In this document: piece after piece, positions 25,981 through 34,189 of the stretch | How the letters are laid out: each line of letters begins with the position of its first letter | How positions within the stretch are numbered: position 1 is the stretch's first letter | Origin: Pseudovibrio sp. Ad37 | Lineage (GTDB): Bacteria > Pseudomonadota > Alphaproteobacteria > Rhizobiales > Stappiaceae | Length of the DNA: 64,000 nucleotides | Reading direction: 5' to 3' | NCBI RefSeq assembly: GCF_001623075.1 | Contig: NZ_LMCF01000026.1 | Span: forward strand, 1-64,000 | Notes under the pieces: model-generated | Seen by the model: only the letters and a program-made list of their open reading frames with translations | Told to the model about the DNA's origin: nothing | The model's database searches: none | Position numbers and translations under genes: made by a program

Positions 25981-26661
25981 TTAAAGGGAAAATATGGCGT
26001 GAAAGCGAGAATCGCCGCTTTTGGAAAACTCGATTATGCGGCTCCCGTCCACACGCTTGGCCCAGCCTTGCTCCAAAAAGAAGGAGAGCAGGGAGGTGCC
26101 CACAATTCCTGCCAAGTGCGACCGCCGTGCACTCCAGTCCAGACAGGATTTGCACAAGGGCCGCCGCTTGGTCTCCTTGTCCGGTAACACCACGCCCAGT
26201 TCACTCAGGAAGGATCGGCCGTCTCCGGTCAGATGAAGCTGCTCGCCATCTTCCACCAGAAACGCTCTCGCCAGCAGACTGTCATAGGCCTGCACCCCAT
26301 ACTCTCCAGCCAGATGGTTGTAGCAGACACGGGCTTTGCGCAGGGCAGGCTCCTTCGGCCCGGTCCGCACACGCGTCATGCCAGAGCGCATGGCAATTCC
26401 GCTCATGGCCTCCAGCAAAGCCGCAACATCAGCATCCGCAAGGTTGTAATACTTGTGCCGCCCCTGTTTGCGCAGGGTGACCAATCCGGCCTCCGCCAAC
26501 CGACCCAGATGAAAACTGGAGGTCTGTGGCGTGACACCAGCCTCCTGAGCCAGCTCACTGGCCGTCAACGCCACGCCGGTCATAAGAGCCTGCAACATGT
26601 TTGCCCGTGCCGGATCTCCAATGAGCGCGGCAATCCCGGCAATATTCGGACCTTCTTTCAT
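25981..26661 (-). CDS. ArsR-family winged-helix transcriptional regulator
   Basis: 226 residues, twice the length of a plain ArsR. Residues 5-85 are the winged helix: IAALIGDPARANMLQALM, then LTASELAQEAGVTPQTSSFHLGRLAEAGLVTLRKQGRHKYY. The remainder is an extra C-terminal domain that carries RRPLCKSCLDWSARRSHLAG, as in the ArsR group that lacks the metal-binding Cys set of ArsR/SmtB; a small-molecule or redox input is possible. Start ATG 26661 follows GGAG. Divergent from the NIPSNAP gene, with a perfect palindrome between. Confidence 0.88.
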   Translation of the reverse strand: MKEGPNIAGIAALIGDPARANMLQALMTGVALTASELAQEAGVTPQTSSFHLGRLAEAGLVTLRKQGRHKYYNLADADVAALLEAMSGIAMRSGMTRVRTGPKEPALRKARVCYNHLAGEYGVQAYDSLLARAFLVEDGEQLHLTGDGRSFLSELGVVLPDKETKRRPLCKSCLDWSARRSHLAGIVGTSLLSFFLEQGWAKRVDGSRIIEFSKSGDSRFHAIFSL

Positions 26662-26719
26662 GTGGGGCTCCATTCTTGAATTCTGCCCGATGACTATAGC
26701 ACACACGCAAAATTGATAG

Positions 26720-26735
26720 TTCGATCACGATCGAA
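26720..26735. promoter_or_regulatory. Palindromic operator between ArsR and NIPSNAP genes
   Basis: TTCGATCACGATCGAA: perfect 6-bp arms around CACG, in the 135-base divergent promoter region. Position and symmetry fit autoregulation by the ArsR-type protein. Confidence 0.55.
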
Positions 26736-26796
26736 ACAATAGCGCAGACCAGCTTGCTACACCGGGGGCATTGATGAACTGAACCGGAGATTTGTG

Positions 26797-27117
26797 ATGC
26801 TCACCTGTGTCATCCGCTACCAGATAGACCCGACGAAAAAGGCAGAATTCCAACAATACGCGCGCAATTGGGGGCAGGCGATCCCGCGTTGTGGGGCAGA
26901 CTTGATTGGCTACTATGCCCCTCATGAAGGCTCCACCACATTGGCCTATGGCATCTACAATGTGCAAAGCTTGGCTCACTATGAAGAATACAGAGCCGCT
27001 CTTGCAAATGACCCGCTCGGGCGCGAAAACTATGAGTTCGCTATGAGAGAAAAGTTCATCCTGAAAGAAGACCGAACGTTTCTCACTCTTGCATCCACGC
27101 CGCATGCAAAGCCGTAA
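26797..27117 (+). CDS. NIPSNAP family protein
   Basis: 106-residue dimeric ferredoxin-like alpha/beta-barrel protein. The family pattern is RYQIDPTKKAEFQQYARNW, then LIGYYAPHEGSTTLAYGIYN and SLAHYEEYRAAL, with the acidic/aromatic residues of NIPSNAP. ATG 26797 is taken; a GTG directly before it is also possible. Followed after 14 bases by a second gene of the same fold, forming a likely two-gene operon controlled by the divergent ArsR regulator. Confidence 0.85.
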   Translation: MLTCVIRYQIDPTKKAEFQQYARNWGQAIPRCGADLIGYYAPHEGSTTLAYGIYNVQSLAHYEEYRAALANDPLGRENYEFAMREKFILKEDRTFLTLASTPHAKP

Positions 27118-27131
27118 TCGCCAAATAAGCC

Positions 27132-27455
27132 GTGAAAGTTCCCAGCATGATTGCCGTTATTTTTGAAGTTGAACCCTTCGCAGACCACAAAGCCAGTTAT
27201 CTGGATGTGGCCGCCTCAATTAAGCCTGAACTGGAGAAAATCCCGGGGTTTATCTCTGTTGAGCGATTTCAGAGTCTCACCAATCCTGAGAAAATTTTGT
27301 CACTGTCATTTTTTGAGGACGAAGAAGCCGTGAAGCGCTGGCGCACTCAGGAAAAGCATCAGGAGGCGCAGCAACTGGGAAAAAATGAATATTTCCAGAA
27401 GTATCGCATCCGTGTGGCAAGCGTTTTGCGAGATTATGGCTTGGATAACAATTAA
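27132..27455 (+). CDS. Antibiotic biosynthesis monooxygenase (ABM) domain protein
   Basis: 107-residue ferredoxin-like fold protein of the ABM/YgiN superfamily: MIAVIFEVEPFADHKASYLDVAASI, IPGFISVERFQS, ILSLSFFEDEEAVKRWRTQEKHQEAQQ. The WR-x-x-x-x-H region is the usual core of heme- or quinol-type members, but oxygenase activity cannot be claimed. Start GTG 27132 or ATG 27147 (MIAVIF). Same strand as the NIPSNAP gene, 14 bases away. Confidence 0.85.
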   Translation: MKVPSMIAVIFEVEPFADHKASYLDVAASIKPELEKIPGFISVERFQSLTNPEKILSLSFFEDEEAVKRWRTQEKHQEAQQLGKNEYFQKYRIRVASVLRDYGLDNN

Positions 27456-27558
27456 ATTAAGAAAGTTCGGGAGATGTGCCGGTATTTTATAGGTGAAAAA
27501 TATTGAACGTATTCTTCATGAATAAATTCAGGCACCTATAAGTGGCTATAAATCAAAA

Positions 27559-27580
27559 AGGTGGGGTAAAAGCCCCACCT
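27559..27580 (-). terminator. Rho-independent terminator of the MerR gene
   Basis: AGGTGGGG and CCCCACCT with a short loop; on the minus strand it is followed by TTTTTGATTT. Confidence 0.85.
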
Positions 27581-27594
27581 GACCGGACTGGAAA

Positions 27595-28041
27595 TCAGCC
27601 TCTTTTTTCGCGCAGCATACCTTCAACAATCGTGACGGTTCTCTGCAGGTCTTCAATCGCTTCATCAATGTTGGCGCGCTGACCTTCAAGCACTTTAATC
27701 TGCTCCTGAAAGCGGCTCAGTGCCACCTCAAGCTGGGTGACTTGACCGTCACGCAGATCATAAAGATCCAGCATACTGCGGATTTCAGTGAGAGAAAAAC
27801 CAACACGTTTTCCCATCAAGACCAGCTTCAAACGCGCACGATCCCGACGGTTGTAAATGCGATTAAGCCCGTCACGCTTAGGATTCAGGAGGCCCTTGTC
27901 CTCGTAAAATCGAAGAGTGCGGAGGGTAACATCAAATTCTTTTGCCAGGTCGCCAATGGTAAACTGTGTCTTCTTTCCCTTACCCAGCTCATTGGCAACA
28001 GCATCAACAATCATCTCATTGATATGTAGGGCTTCGCTCAT
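27595..28041 (-). CDS. MerR-family regulator, acyl-CoA catabolism type
   Basis: 148 residues. After a 25-residue N-terminal extension come the MerR helix-turn-helix (FTIGDLAKEFDVTLRTLRFYEDKGLLNP), the wing (GLNRIYNRRDRARLKLVLMGKRVGFSLTEIRSMLDLYD) and a long C-terminal coiled coil that forms the dimer. No metal-binding Cys are present. In alphaproteobacteria this MerR type usually sits next to the acyl-CoA dehydrogenase/thiolase/FadJ operon, so I infer that it controls the 19.7-25.7 kb operon, from which it is now separated by the ArsR/NIPSNAP group. Confidence 0.88.
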   Translation of the reverse strand: MSEALHINEMIVDAVANELGKGKKTQFTIGDLAKEFDVTLRTLRFYEDKGLLNPKRDGLNRIYNRRDRARLKLVLMGKRVGFSLTEIRSMLDLYDLRDGQVTQLEVALSRFQEQIKVLEGQRANIDEAIEDLQRTVTIVEGMLREKRG

Positions 28042-28083
28042 CTGCTTGACCTGTTCTTCTTTGCTCTCACGACACTGCCTCTA

Positions 28084-28110
28084 ATGTACGACATCCGTAC
28101 TTAAGTACAT
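28084..28110. promoter_or_regulatory. Palindromes upstream of the MerR gene
   Basis: ATGTAC (28084-28089) and GTACAT (28105-28110) bracket a perfect 12-bp palindrome GTACTTAAGTAC (28097-28108), 43-69 bases before the MerR start. Likely self-regulatory operator. Confidence 0.45.
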
Positions 28111-28324
28111 GCTAAATGATGCACCGCGCAATTTCCATCAAGTTTATACATTGGCAAGAACACGTAGGTCCAGCGTGCGCGGCTTGATAACCCTTAATTC
28201 GAGTAAATCGGGACACGAATTATTTTCATGAGTTTGTTCCGTACTCCCTGAAATAGCAGGGTATCTGCATGATAACCGCCGTAATTCACATTCCTTAAGG
28301 GCTCTTCACGCAGAATTCGAGCTA

Positions 28325-28339
28325 TTAACCCGCTATTTA
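28325..28339. promoter_or_regulatory. Possible CtrA site upstream of the PodJ-like gene
   Basis: TTAACCCGCTATTTA matches TTAA-N7-TTAA with one mismatch, 180 bases before the start. In Caulobacter podJ is cell-cycle regulated, which makes a CtrA site plausible; a single imperfect match is weak evidence. Confidence 0.3.
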
Positions 28340-28419
28340 CCCTAACGAGTAAAAAACTAGTCCTACGAGTTTTAAGATCGGTGCAAAACCGCAAAGTGAT
28401 TCGTTTCTTGACCCACTCA

Positions 28420-28439
28420 CAGACCACGTAAAGTGGTTG
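28420..28439 (+). repeat. 20-bp direct repeat, copy 1
   Basis: CAGACCACGTAAAGTGGTTG, identical to 28586-28605. It contains the inverted repeat ACCAC-GTAAA-GTGGT. Flanking bases of the copies differ. Confidence 0.9.
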
Positions 28440-28518
28440 ACGTTTATTTTTATAATGTGATTTGGGCAGGGAAAGACGACATGGCGCGGTCCGGACAGTT
28501 TTATGAGGCCCTTCAGGC

Positions 28519-31500
28519 ATGTCTTGGAATAAACCAGAATTTGGAAAATCCGCGTCAGACAAGTCCTTTGGTGAAGGGCTGGATGCAGACCACGTAAAGT
28601 GGTTGGAGGAAAGTGGAATGGCGCAACATAATCCTGCAGCAGCAAGGCATGCGGCCCATTCTCCTTATTCTGATGAATTCGGTACAGAGGCACAGCAGCC
28701 CTACGGAGAACCTCATCCCACCTCTCAGGAAGCGGCGATGAATGAAGTTGCGCAGGCACTAAACCGCCTGATGCAGTCTGAAGGCCGTACACCGCGCGCC
28801 CATACAGAACCACAGCCGCGCGCACGCGATCGACATATGCATGCGCCGCATGCGCATAATCCTCATGTTTGCGACCCTCAAATTCGTGATCCCCAAAATC
28901 GTGATCCATGGCACCGCTCTGACCTGAGATCCGGTCTCGACCAGTCAACAAGCCCACATGCCTATGAGGATCAGTATGATCCGTCTGCCGCCGAGCACTT
29001 ATATGCGCGCGCAGGTATTTCGCGTGATCCGCTCATGCATCCGAGCCCGCCAGTTATACGCAGACAGGAACAAGCTCCTTTACCACAGGCTCCTGAAACC
29101 TATGCGCCGCAGCGCCGTGCCCAGCAATATGCTAAGCCTGCACCAATGCAGCCGCATGCGCACCAGCCATCCGCTCATCCTGCTGCCCCTATGCAGCCGG
29201 AAAAGCAGGAATGGGCTGCACCAGTGGCCAGACAGGACGAAGATCCAAATGCGGAAAACTCCAAAGTCAAGCGTATCAGTTCTGTGCTGGATGCCTTGAA
29301 CGCCCTGGATGAACGCTTGAACTCCCTTGCTCATAACGAAAATGAAAAAGGGAAGGGTGTTCCGCCAAAAGCTGAAAATGCTGCGCCTATGCAGGAGCCA
29401 GAGCCTGCACCTATGGAGCAGAACTGGGCACCTGCCGCACAAGATTATGCTCATCCTCCTGTCACTCAGATGGAGCCTCGCTTCAACGCAGGTGCAATGC
29501 CACACGGTGTAGAAGCACGGCAAAGCCAGAGACCAGCAGCACCGCAGCCAGCACAAACTGCGGAGTATTCTGAGCTCAACACAATGATTGATGGCCACTT
29601 CAAGCAGCTGGCCAGTAAACTGGATACATTGCGTGAGCCAGATGAAGCACGCTTTGAGCAACTGCACGATGGCATGCAGACACAGCTCAACAGCCTGCGT
29701 GACGAAATGATGGATCGTACCTCTGACAATCGCTCGCAGCTCTCCGAGATTATTGGGCGCCTGCGCGATGAAGAGGGCAACGGCCTGCTGCTCAAAGAAC
29801 TGCGCCACGAACTGGAGCAGATGAAGTCTGCGCTGTCCCGCTCTGACATTGAGGATAGCCTCAATGCTCTGGGCATGGCGCATTCATCCATCCAGTCTCG
29901 CTTGCAGGAACTGGCAGAAAAGAATGTTGATCCGGCGATTTACGAGAGCCTGTCTGAGCGGATGGCCGAGGTGGAAAACCAAATCCGCCAGCTGCCTCGT
30001 GTTGATCAGCTCAACCCGCTGGAAAACCGTCTGTCCTCCATGGGCGACCGTCTGGAAGATGTTTTGCTTCGCTCCGGTACCGCTGGCCTGGAAGTTGTCC
30101 GCGATGAAGTTGCTCAGCTGAGACAAGTTATTGATCGTCTGGATTCAGGCCGCATGATCCATGATGTGGATCAGCGCATCCGGTTCCTGACAGCCCGTAT
30201 GGATGAACTGGACCACTTCTCCGCAATTCAACGTGATATCCAGTCTCGCCTCAGCAGCGTTGAAACACGCATGCCAGATGGCGAAGTGATTGACCGTCTG
30301 CATGGCCGTTTGGACTCCATCTCCAACATTCTGGCTGAAGGCCCGGAAAAAGCAGGCAACAACGATCAACTGAACCGTTTGGAAGATCGCCTTTCTGATA
30401 TCGGCCAAAAGCTGGACCGCATGGAGAAAAGTCCGGAAGCCTCAACTGGCTTCGATCAGGCTTTCTCGTCCATCGAAGGTCGCCTCGACCATCTCTGCAA
30501 CAAAGTGGATGGCATCGAAGTCCGTCTGGCGGAAACCTCCTTCGAGGTTGTTTTGAACGAGAACGAAAGTGCGGCTCTTGCCCGTCTTGAACAGCGTGTG
30601 ATGACGCTGACCCAGATGGTTGAAGACAGTGCCCATGCTGGTTCCTCCGACAAAGCAATGTCCATGATCCGCGCCGAGATCGCAGAACTACGCGGCCACA
30701 TCGGTGCATTGGCAACTTCCGGCGACATTGAATCCCAACTGCAGGAGTTGGCTGCAACCATCTCCAGCCCGTCTGGTCTGTCCTCTGATGTTGAGATCGA
30801 TCATCTGGAACAGCAGATTGCGGACCTCTCTCAAAAGCTGGATATGTCTCAGACCCAGTTTGGCGCGATCGGCAATCTGGAAAACAGCTTCGGCACCATC
30901 GAGCAAGAGATCAAAGGCCTTCACACTGACATGGTGGATAAGGCGCAGCAGATCGCACAGGATGCAGTAAAGGCTGCAACAGACAGTCTGGCTCTGGGCA
31001 ATGGCGCTGAGCAGGGTGAGGCTGTTGAAGCCGCCATTTCCGCGCTGCGTCTCGACCTGCAGTCACTGCTGGAAGCATCCGGCCAGAAAGACGATGTAGA
31101 CCAGCATGCTCTGCAAGATGTGCGCGATGTGCTGGGCACCATTTCCCATCGTCTGGAAAATCTGGAAAGTATCCGCAACGCCATTGGCAACACAGAGATT
31201 TCCGACGAACACCAGAAACTGGTTGGCGACACGCAAATCAGCAGCATTCTGGGCGCCTTCAATATGGGGCGCAAAGGAAACTCAGCGGAACAGGCTGCTG
31301 CCGCAGCGGAACCGGAAGGTCCGCGTAACCGTAAAGCAGACTTCATAGCAGCGGCTCGCCGTGCTGCAAAAGCAGCTGCCAAAGAAGTGAAGACAGCCAA
31401 GCAGGAAGAAGAAAAGCCAGCATCCGGCACGAGCAAAGCACCAGAACGGGCACGCCGTCTGCGTGACTACATCAGCCCGAACCGGACCAAACATGTTGAG

Positions 31501-33102
31501 GTTCCTGAAAACCTGCGCGCCAAAAAGGCAGCTGCAACGGCTGAGGTTCTCAGCAAACTTCAGGTAGCCGAAGAGCCTATTTCCTTAAGCTCAGAAGATA
31601 TAGTAAGCGAGACAGAGACTGCGGTGAAAGAGCCGATCAATCTGTCTGCTGCACCTGTTGAGCTGGGCAAAGTTGAAACAGAAACAAAAGGCAAGAAGAA
31701 GGAAAGCAAATCCAACCGCCGCCGTGCAATCATGCTGGCAGCAGCGGCTCTTCTTCTGACCATCGGCGCGTTGCGGGCGTTCGACACAGGTCTGTTCTCC
31801 AGTTCAGACGGCGTTGACACTGCAGGATCTGACACAATGCCAAGCATCATGGCGCCAGATGCACCAATGCCAGGCAAAGACAACTCCTCCCTGCTGAGCG
31901 GTGGTGTAGACGCAATTGCAGTGCCTGATGTTATCAGCCGCGTATCCTCCATGCCTTCTGGGGCAGAGTTACCATCACCCGTCAGTTCCACAAGCATCTG
32001 GCAGTCTGGCTCCGCCACCGCACCGTCCGAACCAACCAAAGAGTTGATCTTTGGTCAGGCAACCGACATTGGCGGGGGAAATAGCAAAGCACAGCCAGCT
32101 CAAAAAGTTGCTTCCAATGTGGCCGCTGATCCAATCACAACGGCCAGCGTTCCTACCACACAGGCAACAGCCTCTGGCTTTGGCGAGCAGGTGACACCAT
32201 TCATTCCGCAGCAGCCAGTTCAGCAAGTTGCGCCAAAACAGTCAGCTTACGATCTGCCGTATGCAATCGGTCCGATTGATCTGCGAACAGCCGCCGCGAC
32301 TGGCGAAGCCGCCGCCCAGTTCGAAGTGGCCCGTCGCTACACCGAAGGCAATCTGGTTCCGGCCAATCTGGGTGCAGCAGCGGACTGGTACCGCAAAGCT
32401 GCAGCCCAAGGTCTGGCGCCAGCGCAATACCGCCTCGGCAGCTTCTATGAAAAAGGCCGCGGTGTTGAGAAAGATCTGGCACAGGCACGGGACTGGTATT
32501 CTCTGGCAGCTGCGCAAGGCAACATCAAAGCCATGCACAATCTCGCTGTTCTCTTCGTAGAGGGCATCGATGGCAAACCGGACTACACCTCCGCCGTCAA
32601 ATGGTTCCGCATCGCCGCTGACCATGGCGTCGCAGATAGCAAGTTCAACCTTGCAATCCTGGCAGCGCGTGGCCTTGGCATGAAGCAGGATCTGGTGGAA
32701 AGCTACAAGTGGTTCGCCCTAGCAGCCCTGCAAGGCGACGATGACGCCGCCGGAAAACGCGACGAAGTTGCCGCCAGCCTGACAAAACGCCAGCACGGAC
32801 AGGCTCTGGAAGCAGTCGCGACCTATCAGATGAAGCCGGTCGACCCTGCTGCCAACAAAGTCATGATCGACACCAAGTGGTCCGGCAAGCCGAAAACCAC
32901 AGTTTCACAAGCCGGTTCTCCATCTGTGAAAAAAATACAGCAAGCCTTGCTCGATATGGGGTATGATCCAGGCAACCCAGATGGTGTAATGGGACCTAAT
33001 ACACGGCGCGCAATCAAGAGTTTGCAAGCGCGCCTGGGAATGGAAGCAACGGGTGAACCTGATCGGCGTCTGATGACGGCGCTGGCCTCTCAGACCATAT
33101 AA
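28519..33102 (+). CDS. PodJ-like polar localisation protein with SEL1 repeats and peptidoglycan-binding domain
   Basis: Giant 1527-residue bitopic inner-membrane protein. Order: acidic/proline-, His- and Gln-rich N-terminus (1-280); long coiled coil (about 340-950) with repeated L-x2-x-R-L-x3-D heptads; basic linker; one transmembrane helix RRRAIMLAAAALLLTIGAL at about 1064-1085; periplasmic linker rich in Ser/Pro; three or four SEL1/TPR-like repeats (AADWYRKAAAQGLAPAQYRLG and AVKWFRIAADHGVADSKFNLA, about 1260-1420); C-terminal PG_binding_1 domain (VKKIQQALLDMGYDPGNPDGVMG). This is the layout of PodJ, which recruits polar signalling proteins in the cytoplasm and touches the wall in the periplasm. 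Longer than Caulobacter PodJ (974). Start ATG 28519 lacks a strong ribosome site. Confidence 0.82.
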   Translation: MSWNKPEFGKSASDKSFGEGLDADHVKWLEESGMAQHNPAAARHAAHSPYSDEFGTEAQQPYGEPHPTSQEAAMNEVAQALNRLMQSEGRTPRAHTEPQPRARDRHMHAPHAHNPHVCDPQIRDPQNRDPWHRSDLRSGLDQSTSPHAYEDQYDPSAAEHLYARAGISRDPLMHPSPPVIRRQEQAPLPQAPETYAPQRRAQQYAKPAPMQPHAHQPSAHPAAPMQPEKQEWAAPVARQDEDPNAENSKVKRISSVLDALNALDERLNSLAHNENEKGKGVPPKAENAAPMQEPEPAPMEQNWAPAAQDYAHPPVTQMEPRFNAGAMPHGVEARQSQRPAAPQPAQTAEYSELNTMIDGHFKQLASKLDTLREPDEARFEQLHDGMQTQLNSLRDEMMDRTSDNRSQLSEIIGRLRDEEGNGLLLKELRHELEQMKSALSRSDIEDSLNALGMAHSSIQSRLQELAEKNVDPAIYESLSERMAEVENQIRQLPRVDQLNPLENRLSSMGDRLEDVLLRSGTAGLEVVRDEVAQLRQVIDRLDSGRMIHDVDQRIRFLTARMDELDHFSAIQRDIQSRLSSVETRMPDGEVIDRLHGRLDSISNILAEGPEKAGNNDQLNRLEDRLSDIGQKLDRMEKSPEASTGFDQAFSSIEGRLDHLCNKVDGIEVRLAETSFEVVLNENESAALARLEQRVMTLTQMVEDSAHAGSSDKAMSMIRAEIAELRGHIGALATSGDIESQLQELAATISSPSGLSSDVEIDHLEQQIADLSQKLDMSQTQFGAIGNLENSFGTIEQEIKGLHTDMVDKAQQIAQDAVKAATDSLALGNGAEQGEAVEAAISALRLDLQSLLEASGQKDDVDQHALQDVRDVLGTISHRLENLESIRNAIGNTEISDEHQKLVGDTQISSILGAFNMGRKGNSAEQAAAAAEPEGPRNRKADFIAAARRAAKAAAKEVKTAKQEEEKPASGTSKAPERARRLRDYISPNRTKHVEVPENLRAKKAAATAEVLSKLQVAEEPISLSSEDIVSETETAVKEPINLSAAPVELGKVETETKGKKKESKSNRRRAIMLAAAALLLTIGALRAFDTGLFSSSDGVDTAGSDTMPSIMAPDAPMPGKDNSSLLSGGVDAIAVPDVISRVSSMPSGAELPSPVSSTSIWQSGSATAPSEPTKELIFGQATDIGGGNSKAQPAQKVASNVAADPITTASVPTTQATASGFGEQVTPFIPQQPVQQVAPKQSAYDLPYAIGPIDLRTAAATGEAAAQFEVARRYTEGNLVPANLGAAADWYRKAAAQGLAPAQYRLGSFYEKGRGVEKDLAQARDWYSLAAAQGNIKAMHNLAVLFVEGIDGKPDYTSAVKWFRIAADHGVADSKFNLAILAARGLGMKQDLVESYKWFALAALQGDDDAAGKRDEVAASLTKRQHGQALEAVATYQMKPVDPAANKVMIDTKWSGKPKTTVSQAGSPSVKKIQQALLDMGYDPGNPDGVMGPNTRRAIKSLQARLGMEATGEPDRRLMTALASQTI
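28586..28605 (+). repeat. 20-bp direct repeat, copy 2, inside the PodJ-like coding region
   Basis: Exact second copy of 28420-28439, encoding ADHVKWL near residue 23 of the PodJ-like protein. Confidence 0.9.
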
Positions 33103-33231
33103 TTTCACGTTACTAGGGGATTTCTGGTTAGATTTGCACTTGCTGCTCCGCGTAGATTGACAGGGCGTCTGGAATGGCGCTTAACACTCTACAATGTTGT
33201 TGGATAAAAGGTGACACGGGGCGCACTGTCA

Positions 33232-33247
33232 GGTCACCTGAGTGACC
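33232..33247 (+). promoter_or_regulatory. Start-codon hairpin of the TSUP gene
   Basis: GGTCAC (33232-33237) and GTGACC (33242-33247) pair around CTGA. The right arm contains the GTG start at 33242 and the left arm covers the only AGGT ribosome-like sequence. Confidence 0.45.
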
Positions 33248-34189
33248 CGCGGTGCCATTTTGCAGATCTATCTACCCATTGCAGAACTACCGATTAATGT
33301 CTTTATGATCTTCGCCATGGGCGGAACCGTCGGGTTCCTCTCAGGGCTTTTCGGCATTGGCGGCGGCTTCCTGCTCACGCCATTGCTCATTTTCTCCGGA
33401 ATTCCGCCAGCCGTCTCTGTTGCAACCGTCACCACACAGATCGTTGCCTCTTCGGCTTCCGGCGTTCTGTCGTACTGGCGCAAAGCGGGCATTGACTTCA
33501 AACTCGCCGGAGTTCTGCTGTGTTCGGGTATCATTGGCTCGGCAATCGGCGTCTGGATCTTCGGCATTCTGCGCAGCCTCGGGCAGTTGGATCTGGTGAT
33601 CTCACTGGCTTATGTCACCTTCCTCGGCACCATCGGCGTGCTGATGCTGGGTGAATCCATGAAGGCCATCATGCGCCGCAAAAGCGGGAAAGCACCTGCT
33701 GGCCGCAAACCCGGACAACACAACTGGGTACATGGCCTGCCGTTCAAGGTCCGTTTCCGCCGGTCTAAACTCTATGTGAGTGTCATCCCGATCTTCGGTA
33801 TCGGCAGCTCCATCGGTTTCCTCGGCTCTGTCCTCGGCATCGGCGGCGGCTTCATGATGGTGCCAGCACTCATCTACCTGCTGCGCGTACCGGCCAATAT
33901 CGTCATTGGTACCTCGCTGCTGCAAATCCTCGGCACAATGGCCGTGGCAACCTTTCTGCATGCCATCAACACCCAGTCCGTTGATATCGTGCTCGCCCTG
34001 ACGCTCATGATCGGCGGTGTGATTGGCGCTCAGTTCGGCGCTCAGGTGGGGCAGGGCATGCGCGGTGAGCACCTGCGCCTCGGCCTCGGCCTGCTGGTGC
34101 TGCTTGTCGGCCTGCGCTTCGCGTTCAACCTCATTGTGGAACCGGACGACCTCTACTCCGTCAGCGTGATCGAGGAGCCTGTCAAATGA
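33242..34189 (+). CDS. TSUP (TauE/SafE) family sulfite/anion exporter
   Basis: Integral membrane protein of 315 residues with eight or so helices in two homologous halves, each with the family glycine motif: GLFGIGGGFLLTPLLIF in the N-half and SVLGIGGGFMMVPALIYLL in the C-half. TSUP members export sulfite, sulfoacetate or other organic anions; the substrate here is unknown. A cytoplasmic loop between halves is basic (RRKSGKAPAGRKPGQH). Stop codon overlaps the next start by 4 bases (ATGA), so the two are translationally coupled. Confidence 0.92.
   Translation: MTRGAILQIYLPIAELPINVFMIFAMGGTVGFLSGLFGIGGGFLLTPLLIFSGIPPAVSVATVTTQIVASSASGVLSYWRKAGIDFKLAGVLLCSGIIGSAIGVWIFGILRSLGQLDLVISLAYVTFLGTIGVLMLGESMKAIMRRKSGKAPAGRKPGQHNWVHGLPFKVRFRRSKLYVSVIPIFGIGSSIGFLGSVLGIGGGFMMVPALIYLLRVPANIVIGTSLLQILGTMAVATFLHAINTQSVDIVLALTLMIGGVIGAQFGAQVGQGMRGEHLRLGLGLLVLLVGLRFAFNLIVEPDDLYSVSVIEEPVK

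Larger units (their letters stand above)
28042..28518. other. Intergenic region between MerR and the PodJ-like gene
   Basis: 477 bases without a credible gene. It holds the MerR palindromes, a CtrA-like half-perfect site at 28325-28339 and the first copy of a 20-bp repeat at 28420-28439. Overlapping minus-strand frames in this region are shadows. Confidence 0.7.

Noticed and set aside
29080-29883. Minus-strand 267-codon frame inside the PodJ-like gene
   Set aside because: Shadow of the repetitive coiled-coil coding region.
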